Source of the DNA: Anisakis pegreffii
Taxonomy: Eukaryota; Nematoda; Chromadorea; Rhabditida; Anisakidae
DNA: 64,000 bases
NCBI GenBank assembly: GCA_035041965.1
Contig: JAPYMA010003003.1
Coordinates: 62,001 to 126,000, forward strand
Direction of reading: 5' to 3'
Part shown: positions 51,675 through 64,000 of the stretch, in pieces
Numbering within the stretch: the stretch's first letter is position 1
Layout: every line of letters starts with the position of its first letter
Notes under the pieces: generated by a model
Seen by the model: only the letters and a program-made list of their open reading frames with translations
Databases searched by the model: none
Told to the model about the DNA's origin: nothing
Program-made: the position numbers and the translations under genes

Positions 51675-52639
51675 ATGAATAGCGATTGTAATCTTGCATT
51701 GTTCACTGCAAAAGCACTCAAAGAGAAGGCTAATGTTTTGCGAGTTTGTTAGGCGATTTCTCTCATGTCACCATTCAGTTCGCTGAAAGATCCTATTCCT
51801 ATAAGAATCCAACATGCTGAAATTGGAAATGATCACATATAAACCACATGAACGATACACGAAATCACCACGAAAATTCTGCAAATAGAAAGAAATTGTG
51901 CATTCATGGTTAAGGCTAAAAATAAATTGTTCGGGTGGAATTCTCGCAGAGAGTAATTCGAAGCCAATGATCACCCGAATCAACGATAGACTCGACATTA
52001 GTCGAGATACTTGATGATATGTGATCGATTGTAAGATACAATAATCTCTAACCATATAGCCAACTGACCCATCAGCTCACAGTTTTGGATGTCGTTGAAT
52101 ATGTGCACCCTGACTCGAGTTTCGATTCGTCGAAAATCGTGGAAATTGATCATGAAAAAAAGTGTTTCGCATATCCTTATCACGACAAATCTCAAAGTAA
52201 GGCATAAGATTTCTTATGATTCGATCAATTTTCAGCCATTAACAATGTTCTTCTTTCAGGACCATTTACGAAATTCCATCCAAATGATAAATTTTGTTGT
52301 AACGTAAAAAAATTTGTTCAAATAGACTAAACAAGTCAAAAAATGTAGTGTCACGTAAGACTCTTTCGACACAGAACAATTAGCGAGACTTGAAACACAT
52401 AAAAGAGATAATTTCGATAATGAATCGTAAAACTGAAAAAATTGGGGTCATTGGCTGATAATTCAATAATCATTTCGACCTCGTGTTGTCATGTTCTTGT
52501 CTCTTCGATCATTTCATTCTGTCAATCAACAAAATCGATCTGCCTTCAGATAGATTTTCTTGTTGTCAATTCGAAAAAACTTGCTTGCTGGGTGGAAATT
52601 CCCAATCGAATAATCCATAAAATGCAAAAAAATCAATAG
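51675..52639 (+). CDS. Four-exon orphan gene, 107 residues, function unknown
   Basis: Exons 51675-51743, 52076-52196, 52260-52303 and 52550-52639 (stop 52637-52639) join through GT..AG introns with agreeing phases (0, 1, 0) and no internal stop. The protein begins MNSDCNLALFTAKALKEKAN, continues VVEYVHPDSSFDSSKIVEID and PFTKFHPNDKFCCN, and ends IPNRIIHKMQKNQ. It has no signal peptide, no membrane helix and no domain I know. It has five cysteines, including an adjacent pair. Exons 2 and 3 are the most convincing; the 69-base first exon could be replaced by one further upstream. Confidence 0.55.
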
Positions 52640-52659
52640 GACAAACAAAAAACAAGAGT

Positions 52660-54590
52660 TCATCCGTTAATCTATTTCAACATTCAGTGGCAGTCATCAT
52701 CAATTCCACATTATTTTCACTGCAATTTTACGATGTTCATGCGATGCATGTTTCGCTTTAATCATCCATTCATCCTTCTGCAACACTGTCTCATTATCGT
52801 CATCGTCATATCTCAATTCGAAGCGGATGCTTCGAATCATTCTCAACAAAACACTGACTGCTCTATATAAATAAATGCAACTGACAAATAAATTTTATAC
52901 GATTCAAGTTCACAAAGCCGGAAGTTCTTCTTTTTTTTCGAATCTTCATTCAAACTTCCATGCTCTCTTCAATTGCTCTTTATTCATTCTCGAATGAAAA
53001 GTCTAATCGTAAGGGATGTTTGAAAATTTTCGGTCATTTCACTTCAAGGCTAATTGCTAGTTTATGAAATGACTCAGCTTTTTTGCCAAATACTTGCGTT
53101 GTGTAATAAGATGGATGCGTTTGGATACAACATTTAACAATTCCTTAACGATAACTGCTGCTGCTAGAATCATTTTGCATTGGATGTTCCGTTGTTTTCT
53201 TTTGCTGCAAAAAGTTTGCAATATGCTCAAAATTATCGAAAAAAATGCTCGGAAAGTGAAAAAGAATAAGGCCATTTCATGGTTCTTTCAAATAAAAACA
53301 AGAAAAATCCAAAAACAATTATTCACGATTGTTTTACTGCGTACGCTCATAACAAACGAAGTTTCACTTCAGAAATGAAACAAATACAATTCACTCACAG
53401 ATTTCTTCGAAACTTCATGACAAGCTTAGTTTTGCTATAAAAAAAAGGTAGACAATCAGTGCAAACTGAAGAATTTGCAAATCGCTTGAGTGAGTTGTTC
53501 ACTTCAAATCACTAATTTATTGCGATTTCTTCCGTAGATTTCGATCACGATCACAGACAGACAGCTGTGTTGATCGCGCTGATCACATTGTGTAGATCGT
53601 TTCTCAGTTCCAATCAATTCACTTACAATTAGCACTCGAATCACTAATAATGATTGATTCTTTGATGTTAGCAATTAGTCCATCGATTGACCTTGAATCT
53701 CATCTCACTTATCATCATGTTACTATTGCTGATTGTCACAGAAAATGATAAGCATTTATTTATCTATCAAAGAAAGATAGTTGAGCAGTGTTTGTTGGTT
53801 TATGCGCCAGTTGCCTGCAAATTCATTGGGGTGGATGAATTTCTGGTTAGCCTAAGGGCATCAACACGAAGAAGAATCACTAAAAGGCTAAGCATTAGCA
53901 GCAGCGTATCAATAGTATCATCGTAGTGGTCGTACGCTGCCCAGCACCCGTTTGGCATGAATGGATAAAAAGGATGTCCTCCAGTTGCAATTAAATATTA
54001 AATCATCTCATCATCGCCATCATTATTTTCGTCATCCCCTCCCCATGCATATCACCACGCCACATTCTTTTTCTTATCCCTTCACGCATATTCATATCAC
54101 TCAAATATCCATTATTCATCTTCTTCAATATCTTCGTTTGTCTCCTCGCAACAATTTACACAAACGACTGCAGAGTATTGCTCAAAATATGACCGAGTGA
54201 CCGTCGAATGATGATGGAATGCCATCGACGTGGGATTTGATGTTTCAATTTCACTGATTCAAATTTATTTACACATCATTTTCCGTTTGTTATGTGAGCA
54301 AAAGAGCGTGTAACATCAGTTGACGAACGAAATCCTACTCTAAATGACAACTGCGATGTCATCGTACAATTCTATTAGTTTCAAAACAACCAGCAATGTG
54401 CTAAAGCTCATTGAAATCAGTCGCATTCAACTTATTCATTACCGTTTTCTCACTGTTGTTTCATTGCACTCATGATTCGTTTCATAATAATTATGCAATC
54501 ACAACAGTTTTAGGGCATACGATTTGTCGAAAATAAGCCCATAATTGTTGAATTCCATTCACTCGTTTTGCCGTTACTCACCAAGTTAAA
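52660..54590. other. Stretch without a supported gene
   Basis: A plus-strand frame at 53687-53926 has a hydrophobic start and a Ser/Arg-rich end but lacks splice support. Others are short. No call. Confidence 0.4.
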
Positions 54591-54617
54591 TTGAATTATT
54601 TTGTTCGCGTTTCACTC

Positions 54618-57462
54618 ATGAAAACAATTATTCGAATGTACTTTATAATGGAGCCAGTACATTTATCCGATACCAGTGAGATTTACGTGGCTTTTGAGGG
54701 GAATGAACCGGTGTCGTTGCGTTGTGCGGATGTTTGCTCCAATAATCAGTTGAGGTGTTTACAATGGGTACAACATGATGCACCAACCACAAACAGTCGT
54801 GATTGACATACTGTTATTTAGCAATTGTATTCGAATAACGGTGCCCCACTGAACACAAATTTCGATATGAATTGAGGTTAATTGATGATTGTGTTGGATG
54901 AGATGACAGCAGGCTTAATATTAGTTCCTTACTATGCAGCAAAAGCACCTGGTCTGTTAATCGTTGGTTTGTTGATGCAAACCGAAGAGTATTTTTTTGG
55001 TTTGTTCGTAGATTTATTGGAAAACAGGTAATCTATGAGGAACATGTCAATCATATGCGAGCGATCACAATTGCTCTGGATGCCATTCAAAATCAATCGC
55101 GTGGAAACATTTTGTGGTATTTTTTGTGTGTATGTTGCAACAATTTTGAGTTAGAAATAAATAGCGATCACTTACTTTTGCAAATATGCGAATTTATTTT
55201 GTGATGATTTATGCTGCTATTTGATATGCAACGGAAAAACAACGTTTATTTCTCATGTAATTTAAAATCTTCGCTAAAATATGCATTCGAATCATCCATA
55301 GATCCACCAGCCATTACTGCCAAAAAAGAACGCCTGAATATACCATTATCGAAATTATTGATGTATTCGTGTAGATTAAATGCTAAACATAGATCACTTT
55401 AGTCACTATTCGGTGAAGAAACAAGTAAATTGATTATTGTCACTCAGACTTTATCCATTTGTTGAACTGGCACTTAACTCATTTCGTAATCAACAGTCAC
55501 AACTAAGAGTTCATGCCTCTCTACTATTACTAACATCACGAATATAGGTTCGTTTCGTAATCACCAATATCATGAATATCGAATCATTACATTCTCCCCT
55601 CTGTGCCATCCTCTTCCCTAAATAGCTAACGATATTAGTTATCCGTCTTCATTAAATCCTAATCGTGATCATTGATTCAGTGGTTGTTCATAGAGCAATC
55701 AGACTTTGACAAATTCTATTGTGAATTCTAATATCATTTGCTTTGGTTGTTGTTAATTTCATGTCATCATAGGATTACTAGATTTCATTTCATTTATCCA
55801 GTCTCATCTAATTCGAGCCCAATGCAGTACAACACTCATGTCACTTGTTACTTTCAAATTCAATTACTATTTTCATGTTAAGTTGTAATGTGTTCCAATT
55901 CTACATGTTAAAACCGATTGCTTTTTGACATTACTGTTGTTTTCACTCATAATCCTACAATAGCGTACTTGCATAATAAACGAACTTATCGTTGTAGATA
56001 TTGTATGTGACATTATCCATGTAGAAATTCATATTCTTCTCGTATATGAGTAAGTATGCGTGTGTGTATAAATAGATGCTTGCGCATAGGGAAGTGAGTA
56101 TAGTAGCAATGCTGCAAGAAGCATTAGTTCTTTGCGTTGTGCCATCATGATATCCGGTGCTTGTGTTCGTTGTTGTATGGCTGTGTTCTTCAATTCATTC
56201 AACTCTAAAACTCATTACATGCACACACAGATCCATCCATCCGTCCGTCCGTCCATCGCAGCCCAGCCTGGCCCAGTGTGCCCTCCACCCGCTCTACTCC
56301 CAATTCCCAATTCCAAGTAAACGCCTAGCCATACACATATTCCAATCCAATCATCCTATAATCAATCCTTGAATGAGTTCTTCTCGATCAACTAAATGAA
56401 TGCTCTTCACTCTTTTCACAAATAACTGATCTTTATACTAGCCACAATATAACACTCATTCAAATAACAACATTATTTATGAGCCAAGAGCACATTCACT
56501 ACACACATTTGTATACATCCAGGCACAAATATCCATTAAAATCACGACTAACACAAATCCTTATTGTGTTAAAACAACTAATTGGCTTCAATTTGAGCTG
56601 AAAGTTTAACCATTCGAGTTATCATTTTACGTCGTTTCTTGCAGAAAAAGAAAAAAAAACTTCGCAACAATACCAAGTGAACATTATCTCAGTTCGCTCG
56701 ACAAATCCTTGCAGAAAAAAATCGTTCTCAAAGAAGTAACGATGTAAAACGCCTGAATATTCGTTCATTTGTAATCGAACTGAAAATGTTCCTTTTCGTT
56801 TCTCAACGTTTCGCATTCCCGTCTTAACGCAGCTAACCGATTGCTGATTACTGAGCAAAAAATGGTAGTCGAAAGCAAAATGAACGTTGAATTACTCGAA
56901 TGTAACAAAAATTTTTCAAGGAAAATAAATTCAAACAAAACAAAACCGTTTCATGCTCATTCAAACTAATATAAGAATCGAATTTTCCTTGGAGCCGATG
57001 ATACTTCAGTGGAAATGAATTTCTACTATCGTATCTCCTCACATCAAAACATCGATCATAGTGGATTAATGATCTCGAGAGTAATATTGCAGATTTTTTG
57101 ATTTTAAAATGCTAATTTTAATGCGATGTTTGTAAAGTTATTAAAATGAGAACGCCGAATGAAATTTGTCCCACAGAAATGGATCAAATGGATGGATATA
57201 TGTGACTGAGGAGATATTCACATAGGCTCACACATAAAACCTGCTTACTGTGTGCTTTAATTGAAATGTTGTGTGGAACGTTGAATTTTATTGTGAATAT
57301 TCACACGAATATTCACAACAACATCTGAAAATTGCCGTGTCAGTTCAAACTATCAAACAATTAATTACACGTTCACGTTCATTCAATCATTCAGAGTGGA
57401 AGTTTATCTGATGTTTTCTCATTCGCGGATGTGCTGAGTATGATCTATCGTCAATCAAATGT
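54618..57462 (+). other. Unplaced candidate exons of an unknown plus-strand gene
   Basis: Three stretches look coding but are not joined. 54618-54767 opens at an ATG; its part VAFEGNEPVSLRCADVC...CLQW recalls the B-to-C strand of an immunoglobulin domain, and it ends at a GTACAA donor. 55012-55116 contains GKQVIYEEHVNHMRAITIAL and NQSRGNIL (GTAG acceptor, GTATTT donor, phase 2 on both sides). 57395-57460 contains SGSLSDVFSFADVLSMIYRQ (TTCAG acceptor, GTACGA donor). A fourth frame, 55211-55402, could be a last exon. Phases between them do not match, so exons are missing or some are chance. Confidence 0.3.
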
Positions 57463-57499
57463 ACGATTGCGAATAGCAGTTGTTGCTAATCGTAAATGA

Positions 57500-60400
57500 G
57501 TTTTTTTTAGCAATTAACCCGGAATGAAGCTATTTTTGTTTCGTAATAAAAATTTGTTTTCACATTCAAATTTGAGTGGAACCAATCTTTTTGCAGTGTC
57601 TGATGAGTATGTGAAATGCGAGAGAGTGTGGTGTAGTAATTTGCACACATACACACAATGAAACTATTTTTATGAACTCATCAAGAGGGAATTCATTCAA
57701 ATAGATATCTATCTTCAGTGTGCTAAGTGGTCACAATTGTCCAAAGTCAATTCAAATCACTGCTAATTCTATTTATTAATTCTATGCAAGGATTGTCTAG
57801 TTTCGGATCGTTTATCATTCAGTATCATTCAGCCGGATCTTTTGGTATCGCTAAAATTCTACTTAATCCAGCATTTTTTTTCGATAGTTACCTGCAACAA
57901 ATTATTCTTTTGATATATCTAATTGTAACTCATTCGAAATTATTGATGATGCTGCAAAATGTAATTTCTCTGATGGAAAATTTAACAGCAATTTAACACG
58001 CTGTGAAGGAATTCAGTGAATGAAGAATGAATTTCATCAAGTAGATTGCTTTCCTTTCTATCTATTTATCGACCACGATTAATGAGCAATTTTGTTCGTC
58101 TGCAATAATTTCGTGATGCAATACGAGGATGGCGAATAGACCATAAAGAAATATTCCATGAAATATTGCTTCTAGATCGTGTAATTAGCTGTTAGGTTCG
58201 CTATGCATATTGAACGAATATCCGCATTTATGGAATATATTTGATATAGATTGGATTAATTTCATTACAGAGATATTTGATTGCTCATATTCTGCAAGGA
58301 AAGAATCATCTAAAAACAGCACTCAAAACAAAAAAGAATTTCTGCAAATTCCTTCTTAAAGTCAGGAATTACATATCGAACCGAAAATAATGCTGCTGTT
58401 ATCTAATGATTATTTCATTAGCATTGTATCATATTTTGTCACAATCGATCATAATGTGATCATTTAAATAAGATAACAGAAAGCCGTAACTGTAAGAGGA
58501 TTTGCGATAGTCAACGAAAGGATTCAATCGAAAAAAGACGGAAGGATTTTGTAAGTGCGTAATAAGGAAATTAGATGAGAGATAATGAGATTAAGGATAA
58601 TAATAGATGAGATCCTGGAAAGAGCGTGTGGAATAGCAAAAGTGATGATCGGGTGCAATGCCCCGATAAGTGTGGTTTGAATGGAGTGTGAGAGGCGATA
58701 GAATTACGATTTGAAGCGAGACGCTTTCTTTTTCGGTGTGTGCCATCGACGTAACTTAATTATTTCATTGGTTCTTCAATTAAATTTACCCATCAGTGAT
58801 GCTATTTTTAATATTTATCAGTACATATTGTTGAATGTAAAATTTCTAAGAATAGGATGCAAAGGATCCATATATCAGTTAGATTATTTCCAGCTAATTT
58901 AAGTAAATCCATTATTGAATTCTCATAGCAACACCAATTCATTTTTGATAACAACCTATTGCTTTTAGTCAAATGAATTTGATATCATATAAATATTTTC
59001 AAAAGCAATTGAAACGAAACAAAAATTTCAATTCGATTGCATGTGTTCCTCCTCTCAAGTGCTCTTCGACTCTTATTTGCAAACCATTGCATTTCCGTTT
59101 ATCTACCACTTGATATATGTAACGAAATATAAATATCTAAATGGTTCCTCTTGAGCTCTTTCGAAAAATTCACATTGAAGAGGAGCATCTCTACATGAAG
59201 TTCAAAGGCTTCTCAGCAAAAGGTTTTGACCGAGCGAGTTTGAGTTTTCCTGTCCCTTTCAGATTCCCTTTTCAGAGGTGGACATCTCGAAAGGAAGACT
59301 TCAATTTGACCCGATACAGGATCGATTCTGACCCTGTTTCATCATTGCCATTTCTTAACTGGATGGCCTTTCAGATACATTTCGTCTCATTTTTCCGGAT
59401 TCAGCCGGTATCGGAGATTACATGTTTATCATTTTTCTCAGTTGACTTTTAAACACGTTCAAGGAAAACTCAAAACTTTCATTCTTTCATAAAATTGCAA
59501 CATACTACACTTCTGTTAATGGATGGACGACTTGTTCAAGTGGTCAACTTCTGAATCGATATGATAGATTAATTAGCCATGTGAGAGGAATTATCAAGGG
59601 TTGATTTTGCACTCTCGACGATCTTCTTTGTTGCTCAGTTCTTTTTTTCATCCTAATGAGATGAGAGTAAATTTGGTTGACGCGAGTCTGGGATGTACTT
59701 CAGTGGTTTGTTGGCATGAATTTGCGAGCTTGCATGCATACGAATAGTATTTAGAATATAAAATGCAACGAGAAGTGATATTTTCTGATAACGATGAACT
59801 AATACACAAAATTATTGTCATAAGTTACGTTCATTAAACAGATTTCGCTGAAACATATTGTAAAACACTGCTACTTGACACAGTCAACTCAGAACCCTCT
59901 TATGTTTGCTATTGGTCGTCATTCAGTTAGCCAGATCCTTCATTAAAACAGTTCCTTGAATCGTTGAAACTGAGCAGCACCTTACCAAAAATAATGATCG
60001 AAATAATTCATTTGATCGCTGACATCGTTGAAGAGATCAATTACTCATTGGTGTGATCATACTGCTTTGAGGTACAATGTCCGGATTGAGGTAAAATGGA
60101 CTAGGGTGTTACTGTCATGCATTAAATAATGCATTAGTTACGTAGCTGTTCATATTTATTGCAGTATCATTTGAATCATATTTCTCGTTGAATATCATGC
60201 GTTTATCTGCAAAAGCATTTCCAATAGTACAATTCTGAGCTTATTTAAGATGGCATTCACCATCGTATATTGAAGATTGTAATGGCATCATCATCATCAT
60301 CGTATATTTCAGTGTGCAATAGTAAAAGCAAGCACTAATCAATGTGAAACGTTCTTGTGGACTTTTCTGCTGCCACCATGGAATAATATGACGCCGGAAT

Positions 60401-61520
60401 AAATGGGACTTATGATGTTTTCATCAGACGTCTTTAACTCTGCAAAGCATAGAATCCTAACGCCATAAAGATGATTTCGAATCAGTTACAAGCGCGTTCA
60501 TCATCTGAAAGATGAATTTTGAATTGAAGCATTCGCATTCGGTGTTTCAAAAATTTTGAACTAAATTTTTTGTTCGTCAGCAAAAACAATTCGCTGATCG
60601 CAATCAGTTCAAGTCAACCAACCGAATTCATGCATTCTTTCAAACGACATTACTGCAGAACGGATGCATGAGTAAATGGCGAAATGGCGTTCACTCGGAT
60701 GGATGATGCATGGAGGATAACAAAATTAAACTTCCTTCGAAACAACTCTCCGGCATTTCGTTCAACATATCCATCCCACACTTTTTCTGCATCTTTAAAT
60801 CTCCACATATTCCGACTGATTCTTCCGCCTTTAAACTCTTTCTACTTCTCTAATGCACGCAATTTTTACGGTTAAACATCTTTTTTTTCGCTCTTTAGCA
60901 ACTCCAAACAGAAAAATTCTATTTCCATGTTTCAGCAGTATCAATGTGTGTATGACATACACTAAAATAAGATTGTCAGATTTTTATCCTTTGCACATAG
61001 TAGCATTGTATGCGCTCGCAGAAAAGTTGATTTTCAATTATTCTACGAAACTTTGAACAATTATTATTCGTGATCGGATTATCTAATAATCTTGATAGAT
61101 TGATTATTCATAATAATCAGTATGTTCATTACTCTATTGTTATTGTTATTGCTGTTGATAAATCAACCTCATCACCAAATCTGAATCTCGTCCGTCTGCT
61201 GATTATCATATATGATAACTTCCAACTGACTTGTCACGGAAACTTGATTTGACCATTATTATACAAATACTAATATAGTTACTCATCTACGTCAATTTTC
61301 ATTCGTTTTATTGAAGATACTCATTGTCAGCGATTCGATTATCATTCACTGATAACAATCATAGTGTAACATATATTCAGTTACACTTACTGATCATAAC
61401 AGTTGCACCAGCATAACATCAGTTTACTGATTATCACTCACTGATAATAATCGTAGTGCTAACATAATATCAATAGCTGTTACGTCAGCAACCCTAATTC
61501 CAATCTCAAAGTAACACTAA
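57500..61520. other. Long stretch without a supported gene
   Basis: Open frames such as 57727-57996 and 59141-59452 have no recognisable similarity and no joined splice sites. The right end is the probable promoter of the serine-rich gene. Confidence 0.45.
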
Positions 61521-61530
61521 ATGACTAAAT

Positions 61531-64000
61531 ATGAGCTCGACAGTTTGTGGTCTGTGGTTCGGTTGTTCAAGAGACGATATCGCCTCGTCACTGAACAACG
61601 TCTCATCGAAAGCGAAATATTCGTTGTTGTCAAATAATGCGATGAATGTCAGCGATTGCACGCAGTCCTCTTCATCGCTATCATCATTCACGTCAAAATT
61701 ACACTTGTACTGTTCCAGTGAAAAGGTTGTTACGCTAACGCAATCCTCAGCAATTGCTCAGCAACAGCAACAACCGAATCTATCAACCACATCGTCATCA
61801 TCAGCTTCAATAATGACCAGCACATCGTCGAATTCAGTGGTGATCTCGAAACAACCCAGTATCTCACAATTCCATATCAACAAAGACAGTAGCACTCAAC
61901 TGATCGCATCAGCCACAAATCAAAAACAACGACGACTTCGCAATCGAAGTCTGTGCAATCTGCTGTGCACACCACCACCGTATCCCGGCTATTCAGCAGT
62001 TATGTCCACAATTAAGTCCTCATCGGTTCTGCTCGATAAGACCAGCAATACGATCCGCTCTTTATCGTCAATAAACTCCTCGAATCACCCCAAAAAAGCC
62101 TCTGCATCAGTGCCATCATTCTACAGGACAAGTAAAGGCAGCAGCAGCGCATCTAGATTCATTAATACCACTACCAATATCAACAATAATAATGATAGTA
62201 CTAATAATAGTGGCGATGCGGCACTTGCAAGAAAGGATTCAAGTATGAATTCCACGGGCAATAATACACCGTCAGTTTCATCCGCATCTTCACGTCCTAG
62301 AGCCACCTTCTGCCTCACACCGGACTATGAACAGACATCACCTGTTGACGAAGATAAAGTTATTACTTTTTATTGAGTTGCTAATTTGTTGGTGTGCCTT
62401 TGAGATCAAAATTGGTTTCGAATTCAACAATATCATTGGAGTAAATTCGAGAATGTTGACAGTAAACAAAATTTATGAAAATATCATATTTTACTGATTG
62501 TTCCCAACAAAATCACTATTACTGTCGTTTAGAGTACTTTCGTTATTTATGATTATCGTAATTGTTATGGCATTGTTGCTGTTCTCATTGATTTCAGCTG
62601 AATATTTCGCTATCTCTATCAGTAATGATCAAATTTGCATTGCACTTAAACAGTTCAATCGAGTTGCTCAAAGCGAATAACATTATAATCTATTCAGGGT
62701 TGGGGAAGTCCAAGGAAGAACACAACCGCATCAAAGGAGTCATCCGGCTATGGTTCAGGCAGTTCTGAATCGGATCCGGAATTTGATCAGGTTTGCAAAT
62801 TTATCCCCCTCAAATCCTCTCTCCAAATGCACAAAATCACCAACTAATTCATTATTCGAAAAAGAAACACCACTTCGCTTGGTGTGTTACTGCGCAGTCG
62901 AGCGATACTCTGTCTCCTGAGGCTACATAATCAAAACAACAATAAGTATTAGACAAAACACACAACACTAGTATATCATCGTCAATGCTCTTTGAAACTT
63001 CACTACTCGTGGCTGATTTCTTCTGACTGATCTGTAATCTTAGTGCAAGACCTTGTTCGCGTAAACAACAACTGCAAATCTAAGAGATGGTGCTCATAAA
63101 ATTATTTAAGATAGCCTTTTTCCCGTCTTGTTGTTATTGTTTCACCTAAAGTCAACTGCTTCAGAAGATTACGAATCAGATGGATTCGTTTCTGCAACCG
63201 AATTTTAACCAATAAACTGCTAATTTCAGTTGTTGCACACATTGAGGGAAGGTGTAAGCACAGAGAATGGACGATTATCGCGACAATTGAACGAAATTCA
63301 ATCGAAAATTCGATCCAGAAATGCTGGTGTAAGTTTCCAGTGAATATCTATCAGCACACAAGAAAGATGGATACAGATTTTGTGTTCACCTATCAGACAT
63401 TGACGTTGATTTTGTTTTTCAAAAACAGTGCGATGAATTTCAGTTGGAAAAGAGTAGACGAAGGAGTGTACCTGCGTATCTACGAGAAGCTTTCCCCAGT
63501 AAGCTGCCGACTTCAGTTTTTTTTTGTCATCTTGGGAATTTCAAAAAAAAAAGAAACAGATTTCTCAGTTGCTGTTTCGTAATTCATGGAATCGTTGAGT
63601 GCAGAGATTTTTTACAAGTTGCACCAAGCGATTTGCTCTATGCACAAAGCACAATTTCACTCGGTCTCGATTGAGAGCTGATGTATGAGCGAGATGACTC
63701 CTGTCTGCGTTGTATTCTAGAGTTATTGCTTCAAGTAATATCAACACGCAAGTTGATGTTGCTTGAAAATTGTGAATGTCTGCACAAAAATGATCAGTGA
63801 GAAACATAAGAATCTAATGAGTTACGCATCAGAACTTTATTAGTTACACACGAGTCATTAAAATTTACATAGTGCAAGCATCTACACATCATCTAATTGA
63901 TGTACTACCGCTGCAACGAAATGGATCGTGAAATGGTTTGCATTTTTTACAGGCGAAATATTTCGTGTGCTCGAAACAGGTGGTGTGCTGCAATTCGAAA
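61531..64000 (+). CDS. Serine-rich low-complexity protein with a short coiled coil, 3' end beyond the window
   Basis: Exons 61531-62358, 62698-62790, 63230-63328, 63429-63498 and 63953 onward join in phase (0, 0, 0, 1). The first exon encodes 276 residues dominated by Ser/Thr/Asn with a QQQQQ tract. A conserved-looking block, LRNRSLCNLLCTPPPYPGYS, lies about residues 136-155. Exon 2 is GSPRKNTTASKESSGYGSGS followed by acidic residues. Exon 3 is a heptad-like segment (LREGVSTENGRLSRQLNEIQ). Exon 4 holds RRRSVPAYLREAFP, and exon 5 continues SEIFRVLETGGVLQFE to the window edge. Many S-P/T-P and R-x-x-S sites suggest a phosphorylated scaffold; that is inference. I recognise no family. An alternative last exon at 63606-63677 is also phase-compatible but less protein-like. 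Confidence 0.7.

Overview
The window reads as nuclear DNA of a nematode. It is AT-rich and sparsely coded. Genes are cut into many short exons by GT..AG introns, acceptors often read TTTCAG, and microsatellites and mobile-element debris fill the gaps. Best-matching families (a C05D11.1-type M16 peptidase, a sma-6/daf-1-type receptor, a Goliath-type RING protein) fit a nematode. Introns of several hundred bases to over 2 kb point away from Caenorhabditis and toward a parasitic lineage; that is inference only. I built gene models by hand from splice sites and checked reading phase across junctions.

Layout. 1-4.5 kb holds only unplaced candidate exons (+). 4.6-10.8 kb (possibly to 13.3 kb) is a Goliath/RNF130-type RING E3 ligase gene (-). 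9.1-9.7, 18.2-19.0 and 36.0-36.7 kb carry three copies of one hAT-like non-autonomous transposon; the middle copy is complete with an 8-bp target duplication. 17.3-17.5 kb has a small cysteine-rich two-exon candidate (+). 22.4-23.5 and 30.1-30.7 kb are two arrays of one dispersed tandem repeat.

25.6-41.2 kb is a run of four minus-strand genes, in transcriptional order: a CCDC134-like ER-lumenal protein, a ZFAND1-like double AN1 zinc-finger protein, an RNase H1-like nuclease, and a TGF-beta type I receptor kinase. A tRNA-Asp(GTC) on the plus strand lies between the last two. 42.8-50.2 kb is a complete 20-exon M16 metallopeptidase (+, about 1009 residues). 51.7-52.6 kb is a four-exon orphan gene (+, 107 residues). 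54.6-57.5 kb has unplaced candidate exons (+). 61.5 kb to the window edge is a serine-rich gene (+) running off the end.

The four minus-strand genes do not share an obvious pathway. The receptor, RING ligase and ER protein belong to signalling, protein turnover and secretory-pathway functions, and ZFAND1 homologs act with the proteasome and p97. Gaps of 0.8-0.9 kb between CCDC134, ZFAND1 and RNase H leave a loose operon possible but unproven.
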